Of a stretch of 64,000 nucleotides of DNA, positions 19,142 to 27,139 are shown in pieces. Source of the stretch: DATBGO01 sp050011895 (lineage in GTDB: Bacteria; Actinomycetota; Actinomycetes; Streptosporangiales; Streptosporangiaceae). The stretch lies in contig JBEKIF010000010.1 of assembly GCA_050011895.1 (NCBI GenBank), positions 62,001 through 126,000 of the forward strand. The letters are read 5' to 3'. Made by a program: the position numbers and the translations under genes. Each line of letters starts with the position of its first letter. Positions within the stretch are counted from its first letter, which is position 1. The notes under the pieces are model-generated. The model saw only the letters and a list, made by a program, of their open reading frames with translations. It searched no databases and was not told the origin of the DNA.

Positions 19142-21166
19142 ATGACTGGTCAGGAACCGGCACCGGACAGGCTCGGGAACTACCGCGTGCTCAGGCGGCT
19201 CGGCGAGGGCGGCATGGGCGTTGTCTACCTGGCCGTGGATCCGGAGCAGCGCACGGTGGCGGTCAAGGCGCTCCGGCAGGGCGTCTCTTTCGATCCGAAC
19301 GCGCGGCATCGGCTGGCCCGCGAGGTCGAGACGATGCGCCGGGTGCACAGCCCGTTCGTGGCCGAGGTCCTGGACGCGGACCTGAGCTCAGAACCGCCCT
19401 ACATCGTGACCAGGTACGTGGAAGGCCGCACGCTTGAGGACATGGTCGCCGAGAGCGGCCCGCTTGCTGGCCCCGCGCTCGCGCGGCTGGCCTATGGTCT
19501 CGCATCCGCCCTGACTGCCGTGCACGCCGCCGGAGTGGTGCACCGTGATCTCAAGCCAGGCAATGTCATGCTGGCCGAAGGCACACCGGTCGTCATTGAT
19601 TTCGGCATCGCGCAGGCGCCCGACCTGACCAGGCTCACGATGACGGGCATGTTCATGGGCACGCCTGGTTACCTGGCGCCGGAGGTAATCGAGGGAAAGC
19701 AGAGCGGTCCCGCTGCTGACGTGCACTCCTGGGGTGCCACCGTGGCGTTCGCAGCCACCGGCCGGCCGCCGTTCGGGATCGGCACCTTCGAGACGATCTT
19801 CTACCGGATCGTGCACGGCCAGCCCGACCTCGACAGGTTCCCTCCGGTGCTAGTCCCCGTTGTCGCTCACGCCCTGGCTCGTGACCCGTCGAGACGGCCG
19901 TCCGCCGCGGAACTTGGCGCCAGGCTCGCGGCTCTCGATCCCGCTTCCCTAACGCCGGCCGCGGCGCCCCCGATACGGCCAGGCGCAGCATGGCAAGGAA
20001 CGCCGGGAACGATGATGGACTCGCCGCCCGGCGCGGCTGCCCGGGCTCACGCCGCGCACCAGGCCGCACCCGCACCGAATGGACAGCAGCCGAACGGACA
20101 GCAGCCGAACGGACAGCAGCCGAACGGCCAGCCTGCGCCGTTCCCAGCGGCCTGGCCCTCACCGGCGGGGCTTCCTCCGGCGGGCGGAGCGGCACCGAAC
20201 GGCCTGGCCCGGCCGGCCGCGGCGGGCCCGAACGGCCTGGCCCAGCCGGGCGCGGCCACTGCTGCCCCACCGGGCTGGCCGCAGGTGACCCGGCCGCTGC
20301 GGGTGGGCCGCGCAGGACGCAAGGCCCCGGCTGACTTCGCTGACGTGCTCCCGCCGGTACAGTACGGGCCGCCACGCTCCGCGGCCCCCGCAGGTGCAGC
20401 GTCGGCCGGAGCGGTGCGGCCAGGAGCAGGGCCGTCAGGAGCAGGGCCGTCAGGAGCAGTGCCGTCAGGAGCGGTCTGGCCAGCGGGCCGCCCGGCTCCG
20501 TCAAGCAAGGCAAGCCAGGCTGGCGCGAGGCCGGCCAGGAAAGCTGGCCGCGGCGGCCGCCTGCTAGCCGTTGTGGCGGTGGCGGTGGCGATTAGCGTGA
20601 GCGTCCTGCTCCCGATCGCGGGGACGCTGGCTGCACTGGCCGGGCTGCTGGCGCTACGCGCCGCCAGCCGCACCGGGGGCAGCCTGGCAAAACGGCGTTC
20701 AGCGCGGGGGAACAGGGCAACCGATCCGGTGATCGCGGCGGTTGTCTTCCCAGGCGCGTTGCTGAGATCGGCACTCCGGATGGTGTTGCTCGCGCCGTTT
20801 GCCGCGGTGGCCGGCGGCATCGTCGCGGCCATCACCATCGTGGCGGTCCGCACGGATCCGCTGCCGCAGGCGGGCGCGTACGCGGCCGGGGCCATCGTTG
20901 CCTTCTACGGGCTCGGTCCGGGATCGTCCGGCTGCCGCAAGCCCCTGGTGCGGTTCTTCAACGGGCTAGGGCGCACCCCGGTGAGCGTGGTCATCGTGTT
21001 TGTCGGAATGACCGCGGTGGCGATCGGCGCGATCGCCGCCGCCGCCAGTCATCCTCCGTTTTACTGGCCGTTCGGCAACCTGCCCGTGCAGCTCAGGCAG
21101 CTGCCTACGCCGCATGGCCTCGTCCGCGCCGCGCGGGCGGTGATCCACAGGGTGGTCGGCAGGTAG
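19142..21166 (+). CDS. Membrane-anchored Ser/Thr protein kinase (PknB-like)
   Basis: The 674-residue protein begins with a Hanks-type kinase domain of about 270 residues: GEGGMGVVY, VAVK with K42, catalytic HRDLKPGN with D136, DFG, and the activation segment ending APEV. A linker of about 200 Pro/Ala/Gly-rich residues follows and contains two sets of five-residue repeats (PNGQQ and SGAGP types). The C-terminal third has about four hydrophobic helices and no extracellular PASTA or sensor domain. ATG 19142 follows GAGGT. It ends 11 bp from the convergent FHA-HTH gene, which makes that protein a candidate phospho-binding partner. Confidence 0.93.
   Translation: MTGQEPAPDRLGNYRVLRRLGEGGMGVVYLAVDPEQRTVAVKALRQGVSFDPNARHRLAREVETMRRVHSPFVAEVLDADLSSEPPYIVTRYVEGRTLEDMVAESGPLAGPALARLAYGLASALTAVHAAGVVHRDLKPGNVMLAEGTPVVIDFGIAQAPDLTRLTMTGMFMGTPGYLAPEVIEGKQSGPAADVHSWGATVAFAATGRPPFGIGTFETIFYRIVHGQPDLDRFPPVLVPVVAHALARDPSRRPSAAELGARLAALDPASLTPAAAPPIRPGAAWQGTPGTMMDSPPGAAARAHAAHQAAPAPNGQQPNGQQPNGQQPNGQPAPFPAAWPSPAGLPPAGGAAPNGLARPAAAGPNGLAQPGAATAAPPGWPQVTRPLRVGRAGRKAPADFADVLPPVQYGPPRSAAPAGAASAGAVRPGAGPSGAGPSGAVPSGAVWPAGRPAPSSKASQAGARPARKAGRGGRLLAVVAVAVAISVSVLLPIAGTLAALAGLLALRAASRTGGSLAKRRSARGNRATDPVIAAVVFPGALLRSALRMVLLAPFAAVAGGIVAAITIVAVRTDPLPQAGAYAAGAIVAFYGLGPGSSGCRKPLVRFFNGLGRTPVSVVIVFVGMTAVAIGAIAAAASHPPFYWPFGNLPVQLRQLPTPHGLVRAARAVIHRVVGR
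20074..20131. repeat. 15-bp repeats in the kinase linker (PNGQQ)
   Basis: Between three and four tandem copies of CCGAACGGACAGCAG encode PNGQQ units. A second, shorter 15-bp set (GCAGGGCCGTCAGGA type) occurs at about 20416-20468 in the same linker. Confidence 0.8.
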
Positions 21167-21177
21167 GCCGTGGGCGT

Positions 21178-21927
21178 TCAGCCGGTCCGGCTCCTATGCA
21201 TCGCCGCAACGGCGCCGGGCGAGGCCTGAGCTGGCGGTGTCGGCAGCGCGGGCGCAGCAGGCGACGGCACCGCCGGCGCCTGGGCGCCTGAAACGGCTGC
21301 CACGGCCGACATGCCGCCGGTGGCGGCGAGCTGATCCGGCCGCTCCGTCGGCGGCATCGGCTGGACCAGGCCGAGCGCGACGACCTCGTTGGCCAGCCGG
21401 ACCCGCCGGTTCGGGCCCTCGGGGATGCGGAACTTCTGGTAGAGCCGGAGCAGGTGCTGTTTGACCGCGGCCTCCGTTACCACCAGGTCGGCGGCGATCT
21501 CCCGTGCGGTGGCCGGCGCGACGAACGCCTCGTCGGACAATGCGGGCCTGCACAATGACGTCACCACGTCGGACTCGCGGCGGGTCAGCTCAGGCGACGG
21601 GGGCCTGCGCAGATCCACGTCGGCAGCGCAGTCTTCGGCGCCGAGCCCGCCGATCCGGCACCTGGCTGACCCGAAGGTCAGCACGTCGCCGTCCTGGAGC
21701 ACCCGCCTGGCCACCAGGCGGCCGTTGACCCGGGTCCCGTTACGCGATAAACCGAGGTCGGTCACGTATGCATAGGGTCCGCGGCGGATGATCTCGGCGT
21801 GCAGCCTGGACACGCTCGGGTCACTGAGCTGGACATCGACCCAGCTTCCCCGGCCGATGGTCGTTACATCCTCCCGCAGCGATATCGCGATCCCGCTGTC
21901 CTCGATCCGGATGTAGGGGGCTTCCAT
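21178..21927 (-). CDS. FHA domain protein with C-terminal helix-turn-helix
   Basis: From ATG 21927, preceded by a perfect AGGAGG, the protein is 249 residues. Residues 1-90 form a forkhead-associated domain (GRGSWVDVQLSDPSVSRLHA, then LSRNGTRVNGRLV), a phosphothreonine reader. Residues about 105-180 carry LTRRESDVV and AREIAADLVVTEAAVKQHLL, which resemble a LuxR/ParB-like helix-turn-helix. A Pro/Ala tail follows. This pairing implies a regulator that reads a phosphorylated partner. It is convergent with the Ser/Thr kinase and divergent from citrate synthase (165 bp apart), so it may control the TCA genes; this is inference. Confidence 0.88.
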   Translation of the reverse strand: MEAPYIRIEDSGIAISLREDVTTIGRGSWVDVQLSDPSVSRLHAEIIRRGPYAYVTDLGLSRNGTRVNGRLVARRVLQDGDVLTFGSARCRIGGLGAEDCAADVDLRRPPSPELTRRESDVVTSLCRPALSDEAFVAPATAREIAADLVVTEAAVKQHLLRLYQKFRIPEGPNRRVRLANEVVALGLVQPMPPTERPDQLAATGGMSAVAAVSGAQAPAVPSPAAPALPTPPAQASPGAVAAMHRSRTG

Positions 21928-22092
21928 GACCGTTCCTCCTGCCTGTCGGAGCAGCCACTGACAAGTCACTATCCAGTTACCCTCCCGACGGCATTCGTAT
22001 CGCATCAGCCCGGGCTGGTTACGAAGTCCCGCGGCGGGTCCGGCGGCCGCACGGAAGTACACTGCCCAGCGAGCCGTCCAGGAGGAATGCAT

Positions 22093-23235
22093 ATGGCGGA
22101 TCAGCCGTCGAGGGGACTGGCCGATGTGATCGCCGCGTCTACCGCGGTGAGCGACATAGACGGCCAGGCGGGCCGCCTGTTCTACCGCGGCTATGACATC
22201 AGCCAGCTCGCGGGTTCAGCGACGTTCGAGGAGATCGCCTATCTGCTGCAGCGCGGGCACGCGCCGAGCCGCGCCGAACTGGACGGCTACCGCGACGAGA
22301 TCACGGCCGGGCGCGCGCCAGGCGCGCTGGTGACCACCTGCCTGGCCGAGGTGGCCAGCCGTCAGGGCCCGATGGAGGCGCTGCGCAGCCTGGTCTCCCT
22401 CGCCAGCGCGGATGACCCGGATTCCGGCTCCAACCACCCGGCCGCCAACCTCCGCAAGGCGGCCAGGCTCACCGCTCAGCAGCCGGTGCTCGTGGCCTCC
22501 TATCATGCGATCCGGACCGGCCGGGACCTCACGGCGGGCGATCCCGGACTCGGCCTGGCCGCCAACTTCCTGCTCCAGATAACCGGGCGGCCGCCGTCCG
22601 CGCGCGAAGCCGAGATCTTCGACACCTGCCTCGTGCTGCACGCGGACCATACGATGAACGCCTCGACGTTCGCGGCGCGGGTTTGCGCGGCGACCCTGTC
22701 AGACATGCACTCTGCGGTGGTCGCGGCGCTTGGCACACTAAAGGGTCCGCTGCATGGTGGAGCTAACGAGCAGGTGATGCGAGGACTCGAGGCGATCAGG
22801 AATGCCGCGCCAGCCGATCCGGTCGCGGCCGCAGGCGCCCAGGCAGCCGCGCGACTGCGCGCCGGGGAGAAGATCATGGGATTCGGGCACCGGGTGTACC
22901 GGGCCGAGGATCCCCGTGCTACCCATCTGCGGGAGATGTCAGCTGAACTCGCTGCGGCCTCCGGCGACGCCACCTACTATCAGATGTCCCGGCGGATGGA
23001 GGAGGCCGTGTTCGCCGAAAAGGGCCTCTATCCGAATGTGGACTTCTACGCCGCGACCATCTACCACTACCTGCGCATCCCGACGGAGGAGTTCACGCCG
23101 GTCTTCTCAGTGAGCAGGATGGCGGGCTGGACCGCTCACATCATCGAGCAGCACGCCGACAACAGGCTGATCAGGCCGGACAGCGAGTACATCGGCGAGG
23201 CGGGACTCAGCTGGACACCGCTGGAGGACCGGTGA
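22093..23235 (+). CDS. Citrate synthase (2-methylcitrate synthase-like, short type)
   Basis: A 380-residue citrate synthase of the short Gram-positive type, condensing oxaloacetate with acetyl-CoA or propionyl-CoA. Active-site features are GPLHGGANEQV (His), GFGHRVYR (His) and NVDFYAA (Asp), with LHADHTMNASTF upstream. GGAGG at 22081 is six to eight bases from ATG 22093, which decides the start over ATG 22087. The stop overlaps the GTG of the DUF3017 gene. Whether citrate or 2-methylcitrate is the main product cannot be told from sequence. The neighbours icd and mdh favour the TCA cycle. Confidence 0.93.
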   Translation: MADQPSRGLADVIAASTAVSDIDGQAGRLFYRGYDISQLAGSATFEEIAYLLQRGHAPSRAELDGYRDEITAGRAPGALVTTCLAEVASRQGPMEALRSLVSLASADDPDSGSNHPAANLRKAARLTAQQPVLVASYHAIRTGRDLTAGDPGLGLAANFLLQITGRPPSAREAEIFDTCLVLHADHTMNASTFAARVCAATLSDMHSAVVAALGTLKGPLHGGANEQVMRGLEAIRNAAPADPVAAAGAQAAARLRAGEKIMGFGHRVYRAEDPRATHLREMSAELAAASGDATYYQMSRRMEEAVFAEKGLYPNVDFYAATIYHYLRIPTEEFTPVFSVSRMAGWTAHIIEQHADNRLIRPDSEYIGEAGLSWTPLEDR

Positions 23236-23792
23236 CACACTCCGCTGGCTCGCCCGCCAGGCGTACCGCTCCGGGCCAGCCGGCCGCTCCGGGCCAGCGA
23301 GCATCGTCGGGCCAGCCGGCCGCTCCGGGCCAGCCGGCCGCTCCGGGCCAGCCGGCCGCTCCGGGCCAGCCGGCCGCTCCGGGCCAGCCGGCCGCTCCGG
23401 GCCAGCCGGCCGCTCCGGGCCAGCCGGCCGCTCCGGGCGAGCGGGCATCGTCGGGCCAGCCCGGCGGAGCTGGTGACAGCGTCGGCCCTGCTCCTCGCCC
23501 GCGCCGCCGGGCCCCGGCCGGACGCACGCGCGCCCGGCAGTTGCCGTACTGGATCACCGTCACGGGCGTGGTGGTAGCAGTCGCCCTGATGTGGCAGCGC
23601 GCGCTCAGCATAAGAGGGGGTACGTTGGCAGTGGCCGGGATCGTGCTCGCTGCTGCCCTGGCCAGGCTGACGCTTCCGGAACGCCGGGCCGGGATGCTGG
23701 TGTCCAGAGGGCGGCTGGTGGACGTGGCGGTTCTCACCGCGCTCGGCACCGGCCTGCTGGTCGCCGGCCTGGTGCTCCCGCCGCAGACCTGA
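23232..23792 (+). CDS. DUF3017 family small membrane protein with hexapeptide-repeat leader
   Basis: The C-terminal 95 residues match the DUF3017 family: RQLPYWITVTGVVVAVALMW, then two more hydrophobic helices around TLPERRAGMLVSRGRLVDVA. The family is found next to mdh and folD in actinobacteria and has no known function. The first 75 residues are unusual: eight copies of GQPAAP interrupted by two RASS variants, probably a disordered cytoplasmic tail. GTG 23232 overlaps the citrate synthase stop (GTGA), so the two are likely co-translated. Icd follows 67 bp downstream. Confidence 0.85.
   Translation: MTHSAGSPARRTAPGQPAAPGQRASSGQPAAPGQPAAPGQPAAPGQPAAPGQPAAPGQPAAPGQPAAPGERASSGQPGGAGDSVGPAPRPRRRAPAGRTRARQLPYWITVTGVVVAVALMWQRALSIRGGTLAVAGIVLAAALARLTLPERRAGMLVSRGRLVDVAVLTALGTGLLVAGLVLPPQT
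23273..23446. repeat. 18-bp tandem repeat coding GQPAAP
   Basis: About ten contiguous 18-bp units (CCGGCCGCTCCGGGCCAG), most of them identical, with two variant units (about 23298 and 23441) near the ends. Near identity points to recent expansion. Confidence 0.9.
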
Positions 23793-23859
23793 TAACAGCC
23801 GCGAGCGCGAGCCCCGGCCATCAGCACTGACGAAGACGTCGTGAAGGGAAACCAACGGC

Positions 23860-25083
23860 ATGTCCAAGATAAAGGTAGCCAATCCCGTCGTCGAACTCGA
23901 CGGCGATGAGATGACGCGGATCATCTGGGAGTCCATTAGGGAGCAGCTGATCCTGCCCTACCTGGATATCGAGCTGGACTACTACGACCTGTCCATCCAG
24001 CGCAGAGACGCCACCGACGACCAGGTCACGGTGGACGCCGCGAACGCGATCAAACGTCATGGCGTCGGGGTCAAGTGCGCCACTATCACCCCGGACGAGG
24101 ACCGGGTCAGGGAGTTCGGCCTGAAGCGGATGTGGCGGTCACCGAACGGTACGATCCGTAATATCCTCGGCGGCGTGGTCTTCCGTGAGCCGATCGTGAT
24201 TCCCAGCATCCCGCGCTTCGTCCCGGGCTGGACCAAGCCGATCATCATCGGCCGCCACGCCCACGCCGACCAGTACCGGGCGACTGACTTCGTGGTGCCA
24301 GGGCCTGGTACGGTGGCGATCTCCTACCAGCCGGATGGCGGTCCTGGCCAGCCGATCGAGCGGGAGGTCGCCAGGTTCTCCGGCGGCGGGATCGCGATGG
24401 GCATGTACAACTTCGACGACTCGATCTACGATTTCGCCCGCGCCACCATGCGGTTTGCATTCGACCGCGGGTACCCGCTGTACCTGTCCACCAAGAACAC
24501 GATCCTGAAGGCCTATGACGGGCGGTTCAAGGACATCTTCGCCGAGATATTTGAAGCCGAGTTCAAAGGCGAGTTCGAGGCGGCCGGGATCACCTATGAG
24601 CACCGCCTGATCGACGACATGGTCGCCCAGGTGATCAAGGGCGACGGCGGCATTGTCTGGGCCTGCAAGAACTATGATGGTGACGTCGTGTCCGACATTG
24701 TCGCGCAGGGTTTCGGCTCGCTCGGCCTGATGACCAGCGTGCTGATGACGCCCGATGGCAGATGCGTCGAGGCGGAAGCCGCGCACGGAACAGTGACCCG
24801 GCACTACAGGCAGCATCAGCAGGGCAAGCCGACATCGACCAACCCGGTCGCATCGATCTTCGCGTGGACGCGAGGCCTCGCGCACCGCGGCAAGCTTGAT
24901 GGCACGCCTGAGGTCAGCGCGTTCGCCGATACGCTGGAGCGGGTGTGCGTCGAGACCGTGCTGGGCGGCAAGATGACGAAAGACCTGGCGCTGCTCGTGG
25001 GCGGCAAAACCCCGTTCCTTACCACGCAGGAGTTCCTCGCGGCGCTCGCCGACGGCCTGCAGGCCGCGGTGGCCGGGTCCTGA
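23860..25083 (+). CDS. icd: Isocitrate dehydrogenase, NADP-dependent, dimeric type
   Basis: A 407-residue homodimeric-type isocitrate dehydrogenase that makes 2-oxoglutarate. Family motifs include VELDGDEMTRIIWE at the N-terminus, the substrate loop SPNGTIRNILGG, GRHAHADQYRATD, and the NADP region AAHGTVTRHYR followed by NPVASIFAWTR. GAAGGGA lies upstream of ATG 23860. It sits in the citrate synthase-DUF3017-icd-mdh series, 32 bp before mdh. Most mycelial actinobacteria instead use the monomeric Icd, so the dimeric type here is a useful lineage marker. Confidence 0.96.
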   Translation: MSKIKVANPVVELDGDEMTRIIWESIREQLILPYLDIELDYYDLSIQRRDATDDQVTVDAANAIKRHGVGVKCATITPDEDRVREFGLKRMWRSPNGTIRNILGGVVFREPIVIPSIPRFVPGWTKPIIIGRHAHADQYRATDFVVPGPGTVAISYQPDGGPGQPIEREVARFSGGGIAMGMYNFDDSIYDFARATMRFAFDRGYPLYLSTKNTILKAYDGRFKDIFAEIFEAEFKGEFEAAGITYEHRLIDDMVAQVIKGDGGIVWACKNYDGDVVSDIVAQGFGSLGLMTSVLMTPDGRCVEAEAAHGTVTRHYRQHQQGKPTSTNPVASIFAWTRGLAHRGKLDGTPEVSAFADTLERVCVETVLGGKMTKDLALLVGGKTPFLTTQEFLAALADGLQAAVAGS

Positions 25084-25115
25084 TCGGCGACGACGAGTAA
25101 AGGAGATCATGGGAG

Positions 25116-26072
25116 ATGGCCCGCACAGGCAAGGTGACCGTCGTCGGGGCCGGGTTCTACGGCTCGACCACGGCACAGCGGCTCGCAGAATACGACATCT
25201 TCGATGAGGTCGTGCTGACCGACATCGTCGAGGGCAAGCCCGAGGGGCTAGCACTCGACATGAACCAGTCCCGCCCGGTCGAGGGCTTCGAGACCAAGGT
25301 CACGGGGCAGACAACTGGCCCGTCCGGCGAAGGCTATGAGGCGACCGCTGGTTCCGGGATCGTGGTGATCACCGCCGGGCTGCCGCGCAAGCCCGGGATG
25401 AGCCGGATGGACCTGATCGGGGTTAACGCGAAGATTGTCAGAAACGTCGTTGAGCAGGTGGTAAAGCATGCGCCCGAAGCCGTGCTGATCGTGGTGTCCA
25501 ACCCGCTCGACGAGATGACCGCGCTGGCCGCGAAGGTCTCCGGCTTTCCGTCCCACCGGGTAATGGGCCAGGCGGGCATGCTGGACACGGCGAGGTTCAG
25601 CTACTTCGTCGCCGAGCGCCTCGGCGTGCCGGTAAGCGGCGTCCGGACGCTCACGCTCGGCTCGCACGGCGACACCATGGTTCCCGTCAGGTCCGCCTGC
25701 ACGGTGGACGGCAGGCCGCTAGCCGAGTTGCTTCCTGCTGCCGATATCGACGCGCTCGTCGAGCGGACCAGGGGCGGTGGTGGCGAGATCGTCGGTCTGC
25801 TCAAAACCGGGTCCGCCTACTACGCTCCGTCTGCGGCCGCGGCCCGGATGGCCCGTGCCGTCGCTGAGGACTCGGGAGCCGTCCTGCCGGTTTGCGCCTG
25901 GGTGAATGGCGAGTACGGCATCTCCGGCGTCTACCTGGGCGTGGAGGCCGAGATCGGAGCCACAGGCATCCGGCGGGTCGTCGAACGCGACCTCACCGAC
26001 GATGAGCGTGCCGCGCTGCTGGCGGCGGCCGAGGCGGTCCGCTCCAAGCAGGCCGACGTCGCCAGCCTCTGA
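25116..26072 (+). CDS. mdh: Malate dehydrogenase, LDH-like type
   Basis: A 318-residue NAD-dependent dehydrogenase. The Rossmann start is KVTVVGAGFYGSTTAQRL with an Asp (VLTDIVEG) that selects NAD. The substrate loop PRKPGMSRMDL has the arginine that favours malate over lactate, and the catalytic His is in LGSHGDTMVP. The family is the lactate-dehydrogenase-like MDH (type 3), not the cytosolic type common in streptomycetes. GGAGATCATGGGAG precedes ATG 25116. It closes the TCA gene group. Confidence 0.94.
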   Translation: MARTGKVTVVGAGFYGSTTAQRLAEYDIFDEVVLTDIVEGKPEGLALDMNQSRPVEGFETKVTGQTTGPSGEGYEATAGSGIVVITAGLPRKPGMSRMDLIGVNAKIVRNVVEQVVKHAPEAVLIVVSNPLDEMTALAAKVSGFPSHRVMGQAGMLDTARFSYFVAERLGVPVSGVRTLTLGSHGDTMVPVRSACTVDGRPLAELLPAADIDALVERTRGGGGEIVGLLKTGSAYYAPSAAAARMARAVAEDSGAVLPVCAWVNGEYGISGVYLGVEAEIGATGIRRVVERDLTDDERAALLAAAEAVRSKQADVASL

Positions 26073-26167
26073 GCCAGGGAACGCAAGCACGCCGAACACA
26101 GTCCGCGAAGCCGGGCATCGACAGAAGCTGGGCATCGACAAAGGCGGACGAGGGATCGCGGGCGGCG

Positions 26168-26266
26168 TCATGCCGGGTACCGGCCGGGGACGGCGGTGTA
26201 CTGGCGGCCGCTGGGGAGCGACCAGCGGAAAATGCCTGGCTCGGGCTGATCGAGGCGCCATCGTCG
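26168..26266 (-). pseudogene. C-terminal fragment of a DUF222/13E12-type HNH endonuclease
   Basis: On the minus strand the frame ending at TGA 26168 reads RRWRLDQPEPGIFRWSLPSG followed by RQYTAVPGRYPA. This is the typical C-terminal tail of the actinobacterial 13E12-repeat/DUF222 proteins with an HNH nuclease domain. Only about 32 residues remain; nothing upstream fits the family, because the vapBC locus occupies that position. I treat it as a remnant of a lost gene. Confidence 0.6.
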
Positions 26267-26317
26267 TGGACCTGAGTACTGCTGCAATGTCCGCTGGTAG
26301 AAGTCAGCTAAGAGGTC

Positions 26318-26323
26318 TATACT
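26318..26323 (+). promoter_or_regulatory. -10 box of a leaderless vapBC promoter
   Basis: TATACT lies six bases before ATG 26330, so the expected transcription start falls on or next to the A of the start codon. No Shine-Dalgarno sequence precedes the ATG. A 6-bp inverted repeat (AGAAGT at 26300, ACTTCT at 26321) flanks the site and could be the VapB operator. Confidence 0.55.
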
Positions 26324-26329
26324 TCTTCC

Positions 26330-26581
26330 ATGGCATTGAGTATCAAGAGCGGCGAGGCAGACCGGCTTGCCAGGGAGCTGGTGGCCGAGACGGGTGAGAC
26401 GCTGACCGAGGCTGTCGAGACTGCGCTCAGGGAGCGCCTCGACCGGGAGCATGCCAGGCACGCGGCCAGCATGAGTACGCGGCTGAATCGCCTGGCGGCC
26501 GACGTAGCGGGCCTGCGGGTCGCTGACGACAGGACGCCGGAGGAAATCATCGGTTACGACGGCGCTGGCCTGCCGCGTTGA
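26330..26581 (+). CDS. vapB: VapB-type antitoxin (Rv0623-like)
   Basis: The 83-residue protein begins MALSIKSGEADRLARELVAE and continues TGETLTEAVETALRERLDRE, the conserved pattern of the VapB/PSK transcription-factor antitoxin family. The N-terminal part should form the DNA-binding dimer and the C-terminal DRTPEEIIGYDGAGLPR the toxin-binding tail. The stop overlaps the TTG start of the toxin (TTGA). It probably represses its own promoter together with VapC. Confidence 0.88.
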   Translation: MALSIKSGEADRLARELVAETGETLTEAVETALRERLDREHARHAASMSTRLNRLAADVAGLRVADDRTPEEIIGYDGAGLPR

Positions 26582-27021
26582 CGGAGCCGACGCGGCGGAG
26601 CCTGGTCGTCGACACGTCAGCGGCTGTGGCGATCATCCTCGGCGAGCCAGGACGCGAGGAGCTTGCGGTACACCTGGAGAATGCCCTAGCCCGGCTGATG
26701 CCGGCCACCATTCGCGTCGAGCTGGGAATCGTCATCGAGGCTCGGCTGTGGCCTGCCGGGCAGGACGTTGTCGACCGGTTCCTTCGTGACGCAAGGATCG
26801 ACATCATCCCCGTCGATGCGGACTTGGCCGCCCGTGCGATGAGCGGCTGGCGGCGATATGGCAAGGGGCGCCATCCGGCGGGGCTCAATTTCGGTGACTG
26901 CTTCACTTACGCGCTTGCCGAGAGGACCGGGCATCCTGTGCTATGCACTGGCAACGACTTCGCCGCAACGGATATCACCGTGGTGCGTCCTCGGCCGACG
27001 GCGGCTGAGGGCTGCCCCTAG
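26578..27021 (+). CDS. vapC: VapC-type PIN-domain ribonuclease toxin
   Basis: A 147-residue PIN protein. The acidic metal-binding residues are visible in SLVVDTSAAVAII (Asp), RVELGIV (Glu), LNFGDCFTYALA (Asp) and CTGNDFAATDI (Asp). VapC toxins cleave tRNA or rRNA when free of VapB. The only start that fits is TTG 26578, in a 4-base overlap with vapB, so it is translated by coupling. All four catalytic positions are kept, so the toxin looks active. Confidence 0.88.
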   Translation: MTEPTRRSLVVDTSAAVAIILGEPGREELAVHLENALARLMPATIRVELGIVIEARLWPAGQDVVDRFLRDARIDIIPVDADLAARAMSGWRRYGKGRHPAGLNFGDCFTYALAERTGHPVLCTGNDFAATDITVVRPRPTAAEGCP

Positions 27022-27037
27022 CGCTCGGAGCCGGGTC

Positions 27038-27052
27038 GGCGGGTGACCCGCC
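27038..27052. terminator. Hairpin between vapC and the amidohydrolase gene
   Basis: GGCGGGTGACCCGCC is a perfect inverted repeat, followed by a T5 run at 27062-27066 on the plus strand. It lies between two convergent genes and may end vapBC transcription. Confidence 0.5.
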
Positions 27053-27139
27053 AGGCGGAGGTTTTTGGCCCCCGCTGCCGCGACCGGCCTTACCTCGCCG
27101 GTCCTGGCCGGTAGCCCTGGCCCGGCGCCGGCCGTCCGG

